Shown here piece after piece: positions 1 to 8,513 of a stretch of 64,000 bases of DNA. The translations under genes were made by a program, and so were the position numbers. A model generated the notes under the pieces. It was not told the origin of the DNA and searched no databases. It saw only the letters and a program-made list of their open reading frames with translations. The DNA is from Streptomyces sporangiiformans (lineage in GTDB: Bacteria; Actinomycetota; Actinomycetes; Streptomycetales; Streptomycetaceae). The DNA lies in assembly GCF_005768555.2 (NCBI RefSeq), contig NZ_VCHX02000083.1, forward strand, positions 124,001 to 188,000. Direction: 5' to 3'. Position 1 is the first letter of the stretch. Each line of letters opens with the position of its first letter.

Positions 1-4
1 TGGG

Positions 5-1234
5 TCACTCCCAGGTGAACCGACCGCGCAGGAGCCTCAGGACCAGTGCCACGGCCCCCGCCCCCAGACCGGCCGCGCCCGCGACCGCCCCCGCATCCGT
101 CCACGAGGCATAGCTCGCACCGACCGCCGCCGTCGCCGGCCGCGCGGTCGCGGTCGGGCCCGCTTGCGCCACGGCGCGCGGCGGGTCGAGCGATGCCACG
201 GGGTCGACGCGCCCGGCTGCCCGGAAACCCCAGTCGAGCAGCGAGCGCGTTTCTTCGTAGACGGCGAAGTGCTCGTTCGACTGAGGGTTCATCACCGTGA
301 CGACGAGGGTGCGCCCACCGCGGCGCGCGGCGGCGACCAGCGTGTTGCCCGCGTGGGAGGTGTAGCCGTTCTTGACGCCGAGGAGCCCCGGATAGGGCTT
401 GACCCCATCGGCCCCGGTCAGCAGGCGATTGGTGTTCTGGATGGCGAAAGGCCGCCCATCGCCCGGGAACTTGGCCTCCACGGTGGCGCAGTACCCTGCG
501 AAGTCCGGATTGCGCAGCCCGGCCCGCCCGAACACCGCCAGGTCGTACGCCGAAGAAACCTGCCCGGGCGCGTCGTAGCCGTCGGGCGAGACGACCCGCG
601 TGTCGCGGGCACCGAGCGTACGGGCCTTGGCCTGCATCTGGGCGGCCGTCGCACGCCAGCCACCGTTCATCGCCGCCAGCACGTGCACGGCGTCGTTGCC
701 GGAGTTCAAGAAGACACCCCGCCACAGATCGGACGCGCGGTAGGTGTTCCCCGCCGCGACCCCGACCCGGCTGCTTCCGTCGCCGACTCCCGCCAACTCC
801 CGCTCCGTGACGGTGTGCCGGACGGCCGCGGGCATCACCGGCAGCACGGTGAGGGCGAAGAGGGTCTTCAAGGTGCTGGCGGGCGGCAGCTTGAGGTGCG
901 CGTTGTGCGCGGCCAGCACGTCACCGGTGTCCGCGTCGGCGACAAGCCATGACCGGGCGGAGACATTTTTGGGCACCTTGGGTGCTCCGGCCCGCGGATG
1001 GACGTGCGTTCCGGGCCGGTACAGCGCCGAGGACCGGGAGGCCGAGGGGCTCGGTGGGAGCGGCGAGGCCTGCGCGACCGACTCGGCGTCGGTCTGTGCG
1101 ACGGCCGTTTCGACGTCTGCGGCCGCTTCGGCTCCGGTGCGGGCCAGGGCAGGGCTCGGCGCGAGGGCCAACGCACCGACCACACAGGCGGCGGAGCAAC
1201 AGATGACGGTGCGGGATGAAAATCCGATAGTCAT
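5..1234 (-). CDS. D-alanyl-D-alanine carboxypeptidase (peptidase S11)
   Basis: Secreted penicillin-binding enzyme that trims the terminal D-Ala from peptidoglycan stem peptides. The 409-residue product opens with a signal peptide ending near residue 31 (hydrophobic core, then ALA-R), followed by a Pro/Ser/Ala-rich linker to about residue 90. The catalytic domain has the S11 order: STLK at 120-123 (nucleophile Ser120, Lys123), SGN at 178-180, and KNG at 288-290 where most relatives have KTG. A C-terminal hydrophobic stretch followed by Arg residues probably anchors it in the membrane. The ATG start has no clear ribosome site. It is transcribed away from its neighbours, downstream of the rho-like gene. 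Family assignment is firm; the KNG variant is the only oddity. Confidence 0.9.
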   Translation of the reverse strand: MTIGFSSRTVICCSAACVVGALALAPSPALARTGAEAAADVETAVAQTDAESVAQASPLPPSPSASRSSALYRPGTHVHPRAGAPKVPKNVSARSWLVADADTGDVLAAHNAHLKLPPASTLKTLFALTVLPVMPAAVRHTVTERELAGVGDGSSRVGVAAGNTYRASDLWRGVFLNSGNDAVHVLAAMNGGWRATAAQMQAKARTLGARDTRVVSPDGYDAPGQVSSAYDLAVFGRAGLRNPDFAGYCATVEAKFPGDGRPFAIQNTNRLLTGADGVKPYPGLLGVKNGYTSHAGNTLVAAARRGGRTLVVTVMNPQSNEHFAVYEETRSLLDWGFRAAGRVDPVASLDPPRAVAQAGPTATARPATAAVGASYASWTDAGAVAGAAGLGAGAVALVLRLLRGRFTWE

Positions 1235-1378
1235 ATCGCAAACGTAGGAACGCGCAGGTCACATCGCCGGGTGTCAGGGCCGAGTGGCGGCATCGAGCAC
1301 CCGGATGCCGCAAGCTGCCCGTCCGGTCGGCGGCGCGGGCCGCCCGGGCCACTGCGCGCGGGCTGCTGGGCGCAGTGG

Positions 1379-2521
1379 CTACCGGGCGCCGGGCACCGTC
1401 GACTGGACCTGCCGAAGGAACGCCGCGTTGTCCGGGGTCTGCCGCATCCTGTCCAGCAGGGATTCGAGTCCGGCCTGCGCGTCCCCGCGGGAGTGCAGGG
1501 CCCGCCGCAGTGCTCGTACGGCTGTCAACTCACCCGAGGGGACCAGCAGTTCCTCGCGACGGGTGCCGGACGGTGTGATGTCGACGGCCGGATAAGTCCG
1601 CCGGGCCGCGAGCGTGCGGTCCAGGCGCAGCTCCATGTTGCCGGTGCTCTTGAGCTCCTCGAAGTAGAAGTCGTCGGCGCGGGAGCCGGTCTCCACCAGG
1701 GCCGTGGCGAGGATGGTGAGGGAGCCGCCCTCCTCGGTGAGGCGCGCGGCACCGAAGAGCCGCTTGGGACCGTGCAGCGCGGCGGCGTCGACACCGCCGC
1801 TGAGGGTACGGCCGCCGGCGGCGGCCGCGTTGTTGTGCGCCCTGCACAGCCGGGTCAGCGAATCCAGGAGGATCACGACGTCCTGGCCCGCCTCGACGAG
1901 CCGCTTGGCGCGCTCCACGGCCAGTTCGGCGAGCGCGATGTGCTGCTTCGGCGCCCGGTCGAAGGTCGAGGCGAGCACTTCACCGCGTACGGAGCGCCGC
2001 ATGTCGGTCACTTCCTCCGGGCGCTCGTCGAGGAGCACCACCATCAGATGGCACTCGGGGTGGTTGCCGGCGACGGCGGCGGCCAGTTGCTGGAGCAGCA
2101 CCGTCTTGCCGGTCTTCGGCGGGGCGACGATCAGGCCGCGCTGGCCCTTGCCGATCGGTGTGACCAGATCGATGACCCGCGTGGTCAGACCGCCCGCCGG
2201 ATGCTCGAGCCGCAGCCGATCATGTGGGTGCAACGGGGTGAGGTCACGGAAGTGCGGGCGGCCGCGCAGCTCTTCGGGCGTGCGGCCGCCCACGCGCTCG
2301 ATCTCGGTCAGCGCACGCTGCCGGCCGCGTACGCCTTCGACGAGATCTCCCTTGCGCAGGCCGTATCGGCGCACCAGCGCGGGGGAGACCTGGAGATCGG
2401 TGGGCTCGGGCAGGCAGCTCTCGGTCCGCAGGTGGCCCTGCCCGTCGGAGGAGATGTCGAGTACGCCGGTGGCCCGCTCCTGGGTGAGCGAGGCGGGAAG
2501 ACGTTCGAGTGTGGTGGTCAC
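1379..2521 (-). CDS. rho: Short Rho transcription termination factor
   Basis: Hexameric RNA-dependent ATPase that terminates transcription. It shows a cold-shock-like RNA-binding region (about residues 15-75), Walker A PPKTGKT (134-140), a DERPEE motif (165-170), Walker B VILLD (216-220), the SGG Q-loop region near 240 and the R-loop region STGNMEL (292-298). At 380 residues it lacks the N-terminal Rho_N helix bundle and the long Arg/Gly/Asn-rich insertion of the main Streptomyces Rho, which is several hundred residues longer. It is therefore probably a second copy. The GTG start follows a GAAAGGA site on the minus strand. The leader is strikingly pyrimidine-rich (separate entry). Confidence 0.9.
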   Translation of the reverse strand: MTTTLERLPASLTQERATGVLDISSDGQGHLRTESCLPEPTDLQVSPALVRRYGLRKGDLVEGVRGRQRALTEIERVGGRTPEELRGRPHFRDLTPLHPHDRLRLEHPAGGLTTRVIDLVTPIGKGQRGLIVAPPKTGKTVLLQQLAAAVAGNHPECHLMVVLLDERPEEVTDMRRSVRGEVLASTFDRAPKQHIALAELAVERAKRLVEAGQDVVILLDSLTRLCRAHNNAAAAGGRTLSGGVDAAALHGPKRLFGAARLTEEGGSLTILATALVETGSRADDFYFEELKSTGNMELRLDRTLAARRTYPAVDITPSGTRREELLVPSGELTAVRALRRALHSRGDAQAGLESLLDRMRQTPDNAAFLRQVQSTVPGAR

Positions 2522-2885
2522 GTGTGGGGAGTCCTTTCAGGGGACGAATTCATGAGGTCATCAGAGAAGGAAGAGAGGGAGGGGAGAGGCCGGGAAGGGG
2601 CGGCATGGTCACGCCCCGGCACGGCGGAGACATCACCTCGCGCACGCCGGACGGAAAACGCCCACGGCCGTACGTCAGGAGGTGGTGCTGAGAAGCTGCT
2701 TCGCCGGTCAAGAGAAGACCGCGGATCAGCTGAGTGAGGTGAAACCGGCACTGGCGCCCGAGAACGGGCGTACACAAGTGCTGAGGTGACTGTACCACTG
2801 TCCGCTGTTTCGGGCGGCTCATATATCGTCACCCGAAGCATCGAGGCCCATGGGCTGAGGGCTCGCACAGTCGAGGGAGTGGGAC
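2522..2885. other. Divergent intergenic region between rho and the permease
   Basis: This 364-bp stretch holds the rho leader on the minus strand and the permease promoter on the plus strand. The permease ribosome site GGGAG lies just before the ATG at 2886. An AT-rich ATATAT island sits near 2820-2826. No convincing protein is visible; the longest frames here lack ribosome sites and family character. Confidence 0.5.
2563..2600 (-). promoter_or_regulatory. Pyrimidine-rich leader, candidate rut site for Rho autoregulation
   Basis: Read on the minus strand, this 38-nt tract about 40 nt upstream of the rho start is almost entirely C and U, with very few purines. It lies in a generally low-structure leader. 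Rho binds C-rich, unstructured, YC-repeat RNA, and rho genes in several bacteria are autoregulated by premature termination in the leader. Linking the two here is inference. Confidence 0.4.
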
Positions 2886-4160
2886 ATGAGCAGGCCGTCG
2901 ACCGCCGCGACGCCACAGGAGTTGCAGCGGCGGCTAGGGGTGCCCGATGCGGTCGTGATCGGTCTCGGGTCGATGATCGGCGCGGGTATCTTCGCCGCGC
3001 TCGCTCCGGCCGCCCGCGCGGCCGGGTCCGGTCTCCTGCTCGGCCTGGCCCTGGCAGCGGTGGTGGCCTACTGCAATGCCACGTCCTCGGCCCGACTGGC
3101 CGCCCGCTACCCGGCCTCCGGCGGTACCTATGTCTACGGCCGCGAGCGGCTCGGTGACTTCTGGGGCTACCTGGCGGGCTGGAGTTTCGTGGTCGGCAAG
3201 ACCGCCTCGTGCGCGGCGATGGCGCTGACCGTCGGCTCGTACGTCTGGCCCGGTCAGGCCCACGCGGTCGCGGTCGCCGCGGTGGTGGCGCTGACCGCGG
3301 TGAACTATGCCGGGGTGCAGAAGTCCGCCTGGCTCACCCGCGCCGTCGTCGCCGTGGTCCTGGCCGTGCTCGCCGCCGTGGTCGTCGCCTCCCTCACCTC
3401 CGCCGAGGCGGACGCCGCCCGGCTGGACATCGGTTCGGACGCCGCATTGGGCGGAGTGCTCCAGGCCGCGGGTCTGCTCTTCTTCGCCTTCGCCGGATAC
3501 GCGCGGATCGCCACCCTCGGCGAGGAGGTACGCGACCCCGCCCGCACCATCCCCCGCGCCATCCCGCTCGCGCTCGGCATCACCCTGGTCGTCTACGCCG
3601 TCGTCGCCATCGCCGTCCTCGCGGTCCTGGGACCGCAGCGACTGGCGGACGCGACCGCGCCGCTGTCGGACGCCGGACGGGCCGTGGGCGCCGACTGGCT
3701 CGTGCCGGTGGTCCGGGTCGGAGCCGCCGTGGCCGCGCTCGGCTCGCTGCTCGCGCTGATCCTGGGTGTCTCCCGGACGACCCTGGCCATGGCGCGCGAC
3801 CGCCACCTGCCGCATGTACTGGCCGCCGTCCACCCGAAGTTCAAGGTGCCGCACCATGCCGAACTCGCGGTCGGCGCGGCCGTGGCCGTGCTCGCCGCGA
3901 CGGCCGACGTGCGCGGGGCGATCGGGTTCTCCTCCTTCGGCGTTCTCGCGTACTACGCCATCGCCAACGCCTCGGCCTGGACCCTCAGCCCCGACGAGGG
4001 GCGCCCGGCGCGGGTCATTCCGCTGTTCGGACTGGGCGGCTGCCTGGTACTCGCGTTCGCCCTGCCCCTCTCCTCGGTGGTTTCCGGGGCGGTGGTGCTG
4101 GTGGCAGGCGCCGCCGCCTATGGCATCCGGCGCAGGGTGACCGCCCATCGGGGACGGTGA
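2886..4160 (+). CDS. APC-superfamily amino acid permease
   Basis: Integral membrane transporter of 424 residues with about twelve hydrophobic segments. The first transmembrane helix carries the GSMIGAGIF segment typical of the APC family (TC 2.A.3), where the helix unwinds to bind the substrate amino group. A YPASGGTYVY segment follows in TM2-TM3. The ATG is preceded by a GGGAG ribosome site. Substrate specificity cannot be read from the sequence; cationic or neutral amino acids or polyamines are all possible. It is divergent from rho and convergent with the DUF305 gene, with hairpins between. Confidence 0.85.
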   Translation: MSRPSTAATPQELQRRLGVPDAVVIGLGSMIGAGIFAALAPAARAAGSGLLLGLALAAVVAYCNATSSARLAARYPASGGTYVYGRERLGDFWGYLAGWSFVVGKTASCAAMALTVGSYVWPGQAHAVAVAAVVALTAVNYAGVQKSAWLTRAVVAVVLAVLAAVVVASLTSAEADAARLDIGSDAALGGVLQAAGLLFFAFAGYARIATLGEEVRDPARTIPRAIPLALGITLVVYAVVAIAVLAVLGPQRLADATAPLSDAGRAVGADWLVPVVRVGAAVAALGSLLALILGVSRTTLAMARDRHLPHVLAAVHPKFKVPHHAELAVGAAVAVLAATADVRGAIGFSSFGVLAYYAIANASAWTLSPDEGRPARVIPLFGLGGCLVLAFALPLSSVVSGAVVLVAGAAAYGIRRRVTAHRGR

Positions 4161-4199
4161 CGCCCGCGCCAGGGCCACCTGGGGTGCGGGCGCTGCCGC

Positions 4200-4230
4200 C
4201 CGGGCTCCTCGGACGCACCTCGGAGCCCGG
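4200..4230. terminator. Bidirectional hairpin terminator
   Basis: A perfect 9-bp inverted repeat (CCGGGCTCC, then GGAGCCCGG) with a 13-nt loop lies between the convergent permease and DUF305 genes. A second weaker hairpin (CGCCCGC/GCGGGCG) lies at 4161-4192. Confidence 0.6.
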
Positions 4231-4256
4231 AACGGTCAGCGGGTGAGGAGGAAGAA

Positions 4257-4943
4257 TCAGAGCCGATCGAGGATGCTACGGAGCTGCTTGACCTCGGCCG
4301 ACTGGCCCTTGACGACGTCGCCGGCCAGCTGCTTGGCGTCGGCGTTCTTGCCGTTCTTCTGTTCGTCCTTGGCCATGCTGATCGCGCCCTCGTGATGGTC
4401 GATCATCATGTCCGCGAACATCCTGTCGAACTCCTTGCCCTTCATGGCCTTGAGCTCCTTCATGTCCCCGTCGGACATCATGCCGTCGCCGCCGTGGTCC
4501 ATCCCGGGCATGGACTCCATCTCGGCCGGCTTGCCCCAGGACGTCAGCCATCCCTTCATCGTCTTGATCTCGGGGTCCTGGGCCTTTTCGACCTGCGCCG
4601 CCAAGTCCTTGACCTCCGAGTCGGAGGCGCGGCCGTCGGCCAGCTTGGCCATGGCCAGGGCCTGTTCGTGGTGCGGGATCATCATCTGCGCGAACGTGAC
4701 GTCCGCGTCGTTGAAGTCCTTGGCTGCAGCGCTCTTCCCCGAGCCGGTGGTCTCCTTGGCCGACGACTTGCCGCTGCCGTGGTCCATGCCGCTCATGTCG
4801 TCGCCGCCACAGGCGGAGAGCAGCAGGGCTCCCGCCGCCACGGCGCCCACGGCGGCGATAAGGCGGGCGGACTTGCGGGGCGACGACTGGCGGGCGGGAA
4901 GGCGGCCGGGCTCGTGGCGCTGGGCACGCGTGAAGGCAGTCAT
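4257..4943 (-). CDS. DUF305 lipoprotein, Met/His-rich
   Basis: Exported lipoprotein of 228 residues. An Arg/Lys-rich start, a hydrophobic segment and the lipobox LLLSAC (Cys near residue 45) indicate lipid anchoring outside the membrane. The DUF305 domain has two ferritin-like halves, each with a MMIPHHE or MMIDHHE motif, plus Met/His clusters (MSGMDHG, MPGMDHG) that resemble copper-binding segments. A clear AGGTGAA site precedes the ATG. It is likely the third gene of a minus-strand set behind a BlaI/CopY-type regulator and a DUF6153 gene. A metal-binding (copper) role is inferred from motifs and context. Confidence 0.85.
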   Translation of the reverse strand: MTAFTRAQRHEPGRLPARQSSPRKSARLIAAVGAVAAGALLLSACGGDDMSGMDHGSGKSSAKETTGSGKSAAAKDFNDADVTFAQMMIPHHEQALAMAKLADGRASDSEVKDLAAQVEKAQDPEIKTMKGWLTSWGKPAEMESMPGMDHGGDGMMSDGDMKELKAMKGKEFDRMFADMMIDHHEGAISMAKDEQKNGKNADAKQLAGDVVKGQSAEVKQLRSILDRL

Positions 4944-5039
4944 GGTCGATTCACCTCATGTGTCTGTTCTTCTGGCTGTTTTGGCGTACGCGAGACCGCG
5001 GGAACGCGCGTGAAAGCGCGCCCGCGAGGGCGTCTCGGC

Positions 5040-5495
5040 CTACAGCCGAAGGACCGACAACTGAGTGAGATCGGGGCCGCGCGGCGGAGGGTTGGGCCGC
5101 GAGAACGCGGCGACCTGGGCGAGAAGGTTCGCCAGCCAGTCGGGCCGGCGGGCGAGAGCCGAGCGTACGAGCGCGGCAAGCACCCAGGCACCGAGCAGGA
5201 CGGCCACGCACAGCGACATCATGTCCATCGCCATGACGGGCATATCGGCGGACGACGAGCGTGCGGAGGCAGTTGTGTGCTCCGCCCTCATGGGGGCTCG
5301 AGCAGCGGCAGGTTCGTCGCTCCCGGCAGCCGAATGCACCGTCGCCGGTGCATGGGATGCCGTGCTCATCTCATCGGCATGCGAGTCGTCGGGGTGTCCC
5401 AACGTGTGCATGACGAACACGCCGAGCGCGAGCACGACGACGAGCAGCAAGTGCCCGAGGGCGCCTGCTGTTCGAACGTATCGGCTCACGTTCAA
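5040..5495 (-). CDS. DUF6153-type membrane protein
   Basis: Small protein of about 151 residues with an N-terminal transmembrane helix, a His/Met/Asp-containing central segment (HTLGHPDDSHADE, then MPVMAMDMM), a second helix and an Arg/Pro-rich tail. This fits the uncharacterised actinobacterial DUF6153 family. I chose the TTG at 5493-5495 because GGAAGG lies 7 nt upstream; a GTG two codons later is the alternative and would give 149 residues. It sits between the BlaI-type regulator and the DUF305 lipoprotein. The Met/His content matches a metal-handling theme, but the function is unknown. Confidence 0.65.
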   Translation of the reverse strand: MNVSRYVRTAGALGHLLLVVVLALGVFVMHTLGHPDDSHADEMSTASHAPATVHSAAGSDEPAAARAPMRAEHTTASARSSSADMPVMAMDMMSLCVAVLLGAWVLAALVRSALARRPDWLANLLAQVAAFSRPNPPPRGPDLTQLSVLRL

Positions 5496-5575
5496 TGCCC
5501 GACCTTCCGGATCGCCGGCTGCTGATCTCCGCTCTCCGACGGTACCTAACGATCGGGGAGCCCGCTGGATCGGGG

Positions 5576-5947
5576 TCAATTGGGGGCGTCCGGCGCCCGC
5601 ATCGAGCTCAGTGCCTTGCGCAGGGCGCCGACTTCCTCGGGAGACATCTGCTCGACGAAGTGGGCGAGGGCCGCGGGCCGGTCCTCGCTCGCGCCGAGCG
5701 CCTCCTCCATCAACGCGGCCGAGTACTGTTCGCGCGTGCGGACCGGTGTGTACACCCAGGCGCGGCCCTGCTTCCCGCGCAGCAGCCAGCCCTTGTTGTA
5801 GAGGATGTTCGCCACCGTCATCACGGTGGTGTAGGCGAGCGGCCGCTGCGTGTTGATGTCGTCGACGATCTCCCGCACCGTCGCCGGGCGTTTCCATCGC
5901 CACAGGCGGTCCATGATCTCCGCCTCGAGTTCCCCCAGCCGCCGCAT
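5576..5947 (-). CDS. BlaI/MecI/CopY-family repressor
   Basis: Winged-helix dimeric repressor of 123 residues. The sequence begins RRLGELEAEIMDRLW, the typical BlaI opening, then a helix-turn-helix around TVREIVDDI and AYTTVMTVANIL and a wing segment GKQGRAWVY. The ATG was chosen because GGGAG lies just upstream; longer in-frame starts have no ribosome site. BlaI regulators usually sit beside an M56 BlaR1 sensor protease, which is absent here. Instead the following genes are DUF6153 and DUF305, so a CopY-like metal role is a reasonable inference. It is divergent from the ArsR gene. Confidence 0.85.
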   Translation of the reverse strand: MRRLGELEAEIMDRLWRWKRPATVREIVDDINTQRPLAYTTVMTVANILYNKGWLLRGKQGRAWVYTPVRTREQYSAALMEEALGASEDRPAALAHFVEQMSPEEVGALRKALSSMRAPDAPN

Positions 5948-6104
5948 GGTCGCTCCCGCTCCCTTATTCACCTCGATACGCAGGCCCAATGGTAGGACGT
6001 GGCCTCGAAGGAGGGATGACGGGTCGCGAGCGGATGGGCGGCGCACAGCGACCCATCCTCGTCAGCCCGCCTTCCCTCGAGCGGCCGGTGAAGCGCGCCA
6101 AATC

Positions 6105-6141
6105 TTGCTCAACTGTCCTATGGACTTGCTAATTTTAGCAA
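6105..6141 (+). promoter_or_regulatory. Candidate arsR promoter with dyad operator over the -10
   Basis: A TTGCTC hexamer at 6105-6110, a 17-nt spacer and GCTAAT at 6128-6133 form a plausible promoter. A 7-2-7 perfect inverted repeat (TTGCTAA-TT-TTAGCAA, 6126-6141) covers the -10, as expected for an ArsR/SmtB or BlaI operator. It is an AT-rich island in the 381-bp gap (5948-6328) between the divergent BlaI and ArsR genes. I see no gene in that gap. Confidence 0.5.
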
Positions 6142-6328
6142 TTCTTGACATCGTCACTCGTTGTCGTCCTTGGTCCCGGGCGGCCCGCTGTTGTGCGATG
6201 CCCGTCTGGCTCGGGTCGCACGCAAGGATGGGCCGTATGTCTTCGACGGGTGGGCGGATGCGACGGGGCGAGGTTGGGCAGGGGCAGCCGTTGAGGCCGC
6301 GGTCCTGTGCCGGGGAGGGGGTGGCACA

Positions 6329-6694
6329 GTGACCGCGCCCCTGTACCAACTGAAGGCCGAGTTCTTCAAAACGCTGGGGCATCCCGCCCGTATCCGCGTC
6401 CTCGAACTGCTGAGCGAGCGCGAGCATTCGGTCGCCGAGATGTTGCCCGAGGTGGGGATCGAGCCCGCGCATCTGTCGCAGCAGCTGGCGGTGTTGCGGC
6501 GGGCGAACCTGGTCGTGACCCGCAAGGAGGGCTCGACCGTGTACTACTCGATGACCACTCCGCATGTGGCGGAGCTGCTCAGGGTCGCGCGGACGATCCT
6601 GACCGGAGTCCTGGCCGGGCAGGCGGAACTGCTCGCCGACCTGCGGGCCACACAGACGCAGACCCAACCGCCGTCGTCTCCTGGCGTTCGTTGA
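6329..6694 (+). CDS. ArsR/SmtB-family transcriptional regulator
   Basis: Winged-helix repressor of 121 residues. After LKAEFFKTLGHPARIRVLELL comes a helix-turn-helix region (HSVAEMLPEVGIEPAHLSQQ, then LAVLRRANLV) and a wing (RKEGSTVYYSM), all standard for the family. The GTG at 6329 follows a long purine-rich GGGGAGGGGG site. No obvious Cys/His metal-binding pair is visible in the recognition helix, so the signal is uncertain. It is transcribed toward the universal stress protein gene 91 nt downstream and may share its transcript. The AT-rich dyad upstream is a candidate autoregulatory site. Confidence 0.85.
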   Translation: MTAPLYQLKAEFFKTLGHPARIRVLELLSEREHSVAEMLPEVGIEPAHLSQQLAVLRRANLVVTRKEGSTVYYSMTTPHVAELLRVARTILTGVLAGQAELLADLRATQTQTQPPSSPGVR

Positions 6695-6785
6695 CGGCAC
6701 CCGGTGTGGGTGGCGCACAGCGTCCACGGCTTCAGCGCTCCGGCGCAGGCAGGAGTAGAAAAAGAACCAGAGGACGGTGAGGACG

Positions 6786-7670
6786 ATGGAGCTGCCCCTG
6801 GTCGTGGGCGTCGACGGATCCGAAGCCGGTATGCGTGCCGTGGACTGGGCGGCGGACGAGGCCACTCTGCACGGGATACCGCTGCGCCTGGTGTACGCCT
6901 CGCTGTGGGCGCGGTACGAGGGCGCGGCGCTCGCCGAAGGACTGGACGCATCCTCCGAGCGGAAACTGCCCCACGACATCGTCGAGGTCGCCGCGCGCCG
7001 CGCCCACCGCCGCGCGACGGACCTGAAGGTCGCCACCGAGGTGCTGCCCGAGGAGCCGGTGCCCGCTCTGCTGCGCGCGGGCCGTAACGCGTCCGCGCTG
7101 GTCGTCGGCGCGCGCGGCCGCAGCGGCATCGCGGAGCTGCTGCTCGGCTCGGTCGGCCTCGCGGTCGCCGCCCGGGCCCACTGCCCGGTGATCGTGCTGC
7201 GCGGCAGCCACGACAACCAGGCCAGGACCGGAATACGGCAGCGCATCGCGCTGGGCGTCGGCGGGGAACCGCACCACGCGGCGGCCGTGCGCTTCGCGTT
7301 CCGGGAGGCGGAGGAACGGCGCGTCCCGTTGGAAGCCGTACGAGCCTGGCGCCGCCCCGCGCACGAGAACGCCGGCCATCCCCTGCTCGCCGGAGCCCCC
7401 GCCCGTCTCCACGAGGAGCGGGCCGCACAGACCCCTGGAGGCGGCGCTGCTCGACGCCGCCACCGACCCCACCCGTCGGTGGAACTGCACCGGCGCACGG
7501 TCGAAGGGACCGCCCGAAGGGTGCTCCTCGACGCCTCGGCCCATGCGGATCTGCTGGTCGTCGGGGCGCGGCGGCGCCACGGGCACTTCGGGCTCCAGCT
7601 CGGCCGGGTCGCCCACACGGTCCTGCACCACTCCGCCTGCCCCGTCGCCGTCGTACCCCAGCCGGCATGA
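6786..7670 (+). CDS. Tandem universal stress protein (possible internal frameshift pair)
   Basis: Two UspA domains in one 294-residue chain. Each domain ends with the ATP-binding glycine signature: VVGARGRSG ending in CPVIVLRG for the first, VVGARRRHG ending in CPVAVVPQ for the second. The ATG at 6786 was chosen for the GGTGA site five bases upstream; a GTG at 6777 is possible. In domain 2, between about 7430 and 7475, the expected LEAALLDAATDPTR-type helix appears in a different frame, and VELHRRTVEGTARR then returns to the main frame. This implies two compensating indels. It belongs to a dormancy-like cluster with PPK2, DUF1876 and alcohol dehydrogenase genes. Confidence 0.8.
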   Translation: MELPLVVGVDGSEAGMRAVDWAADEATLHGIPLRLVYASLWARYEGAALAEGLDASSERKLPHDIVEVAARRAHRRATDLKVATEVLPEEPVPALLRAGRNASALVVGARGRSGIAELLLGSVGLAVAARAHCPVIVLRGSHDNQARTGIRQRIALGVGGEPHHAAAVRFAFREAEERRVPLEAVRAWRRPAHENAGHPLLAGAPARLHEERAAQTPGGGAARRRHRPHPSVELHRRTVEGTARRVLLDASAHADLLVVGARRRHGHFGLQLGRVAHTVLHHSACPVAVVPQPA

Positions 7671-7709
7671 ACGCCGTGACGCGTCCCCGAGGCTCTCGCC
7701 GAGGGCGGC

Positions 7710-8513
7710 TCAGAGGCTCGCCGCGTGATCGGGCACGTACGTCTGCAGGTCACGCGGTGGGCGCTCATAGCCGGTCGACGCCGGCCGGTCCGGCAGCTCG
7801 AGCACCGGCGGCGGCACCTCGTGGTAGGGCACGGAGTCGAGCAGGTGAGCGATCATGTTCAGCCTGGCCCGGCGCTTGTCGTCGCTCTCGACGACGAACC
7901 ATGGCGCCTCCGAGATGTCGGTGTGCACCATCATCTCGTCCTTCGCCCGGGAGTACGCCTCCCAGCGAGTGATCGACTCCAGGTCCATCGGGGAGAGCTT
8001 CCAGCGCTTCGTCGGATCCTCCAGCCGGCGCCGGAACCGCTCCTGCTGCGCCGCGTCGCTCACCGAGAACCAGTACTTGCGCAGCAGGATCCCCTCCTCC
8101 ACCAGCATCCGCTCGAAGATCGGGCACTGGCGCAGAAACAGCTGGTACTCCTCCTTCGTGCAGAAACCCATCACGTGCTCGACGCCGGCGCGGTTGTACC
8201 AGCTGCGGTCGAACAGCACGATCTCCCCGGCGGCCGGCAGATGCTCGACGTACCGCTGGAAATACCACTGCGTGCGTTCACGTTCCGTCGGCTTGGGGAG
8301 GGCCGCGATCCGGGCGACCCGCGGGTTGAGGTGCTCCGCGACCCGCTTGATGGTGCCGCCCTTGCCGGCCGCGTCCCGGCCCTCGAACACGACGACGAGC
8401 CGGGCGCCCTCGACCCGGATCCACTCCTGGAGCTTCACCAACTCCGTCTGAAGGCGCAGCAGTTCCTGCTCGTACACCTTGCGCGGCAGGGTTGCCGCCT
8501 TCTTGTCGGCCAT
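7710..8513 (-). CDS. ppk2: Polyphosphate kinase 2
   Basis: Enzyme of 267 residues that transfers phosphate between polyphosphate and nucleoside phosphates. Walker A FEGRDAAGKGG lies near residue 45, the FDRSWYNRAGVE Walker B segment near 110, and a lid region with many Arg/Lys follows. The length is that of a single-domain class I PPK2. The ATG follows a GGAGGAGG site. It is convergent with the universal stress protein and divergent from the flavodoxin-domain gene. The group suggests energy and redox maintenance under starvation or low oxygen. Confidence 0.92.
   Translation of the reverse strand: MADKKAATLPRKVYEQELLRLQTELVKLQEWIRVEGARLVVVFEGRDAAGKGGTIKRVAEHLNPRVARIAALPKPTERERTQWYFQRYVEHLPAAGEIVLFDRSWYNRAGVEHVMGFCTKEEYQLFLRQCPIFERMLVEEGILLRKYWFSVSDAAQQERFRRRLEDPTKRWKLSPMDLESITRWEAYSRAKDEMMVHTDISEAPWFVVESDDKRRARLNMIAHLLDSVPYHEVPPPVLELPDRPASTGYERPPRDLQTYVPDHAASL

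Noticed and set aside
1271..2737. Long plus-strand frame antisense to rho
   Set aside because: Codon pattern is the mirror of the rho frame; typical shadow frame in high-GC DNA.
2550..2822. Possible leader protein before rho (about 90 codons, minus strand)
   Set aside because: No ribosome site and composition follows the pyrimidine tract; better explained as untranslated leader.
6145..6173. TTGACA at 6145 as a -35 for arsR
   Set aside because: No -10-like hexamer at the right distance; the TTGCTC/GCTAAT pair fits better.
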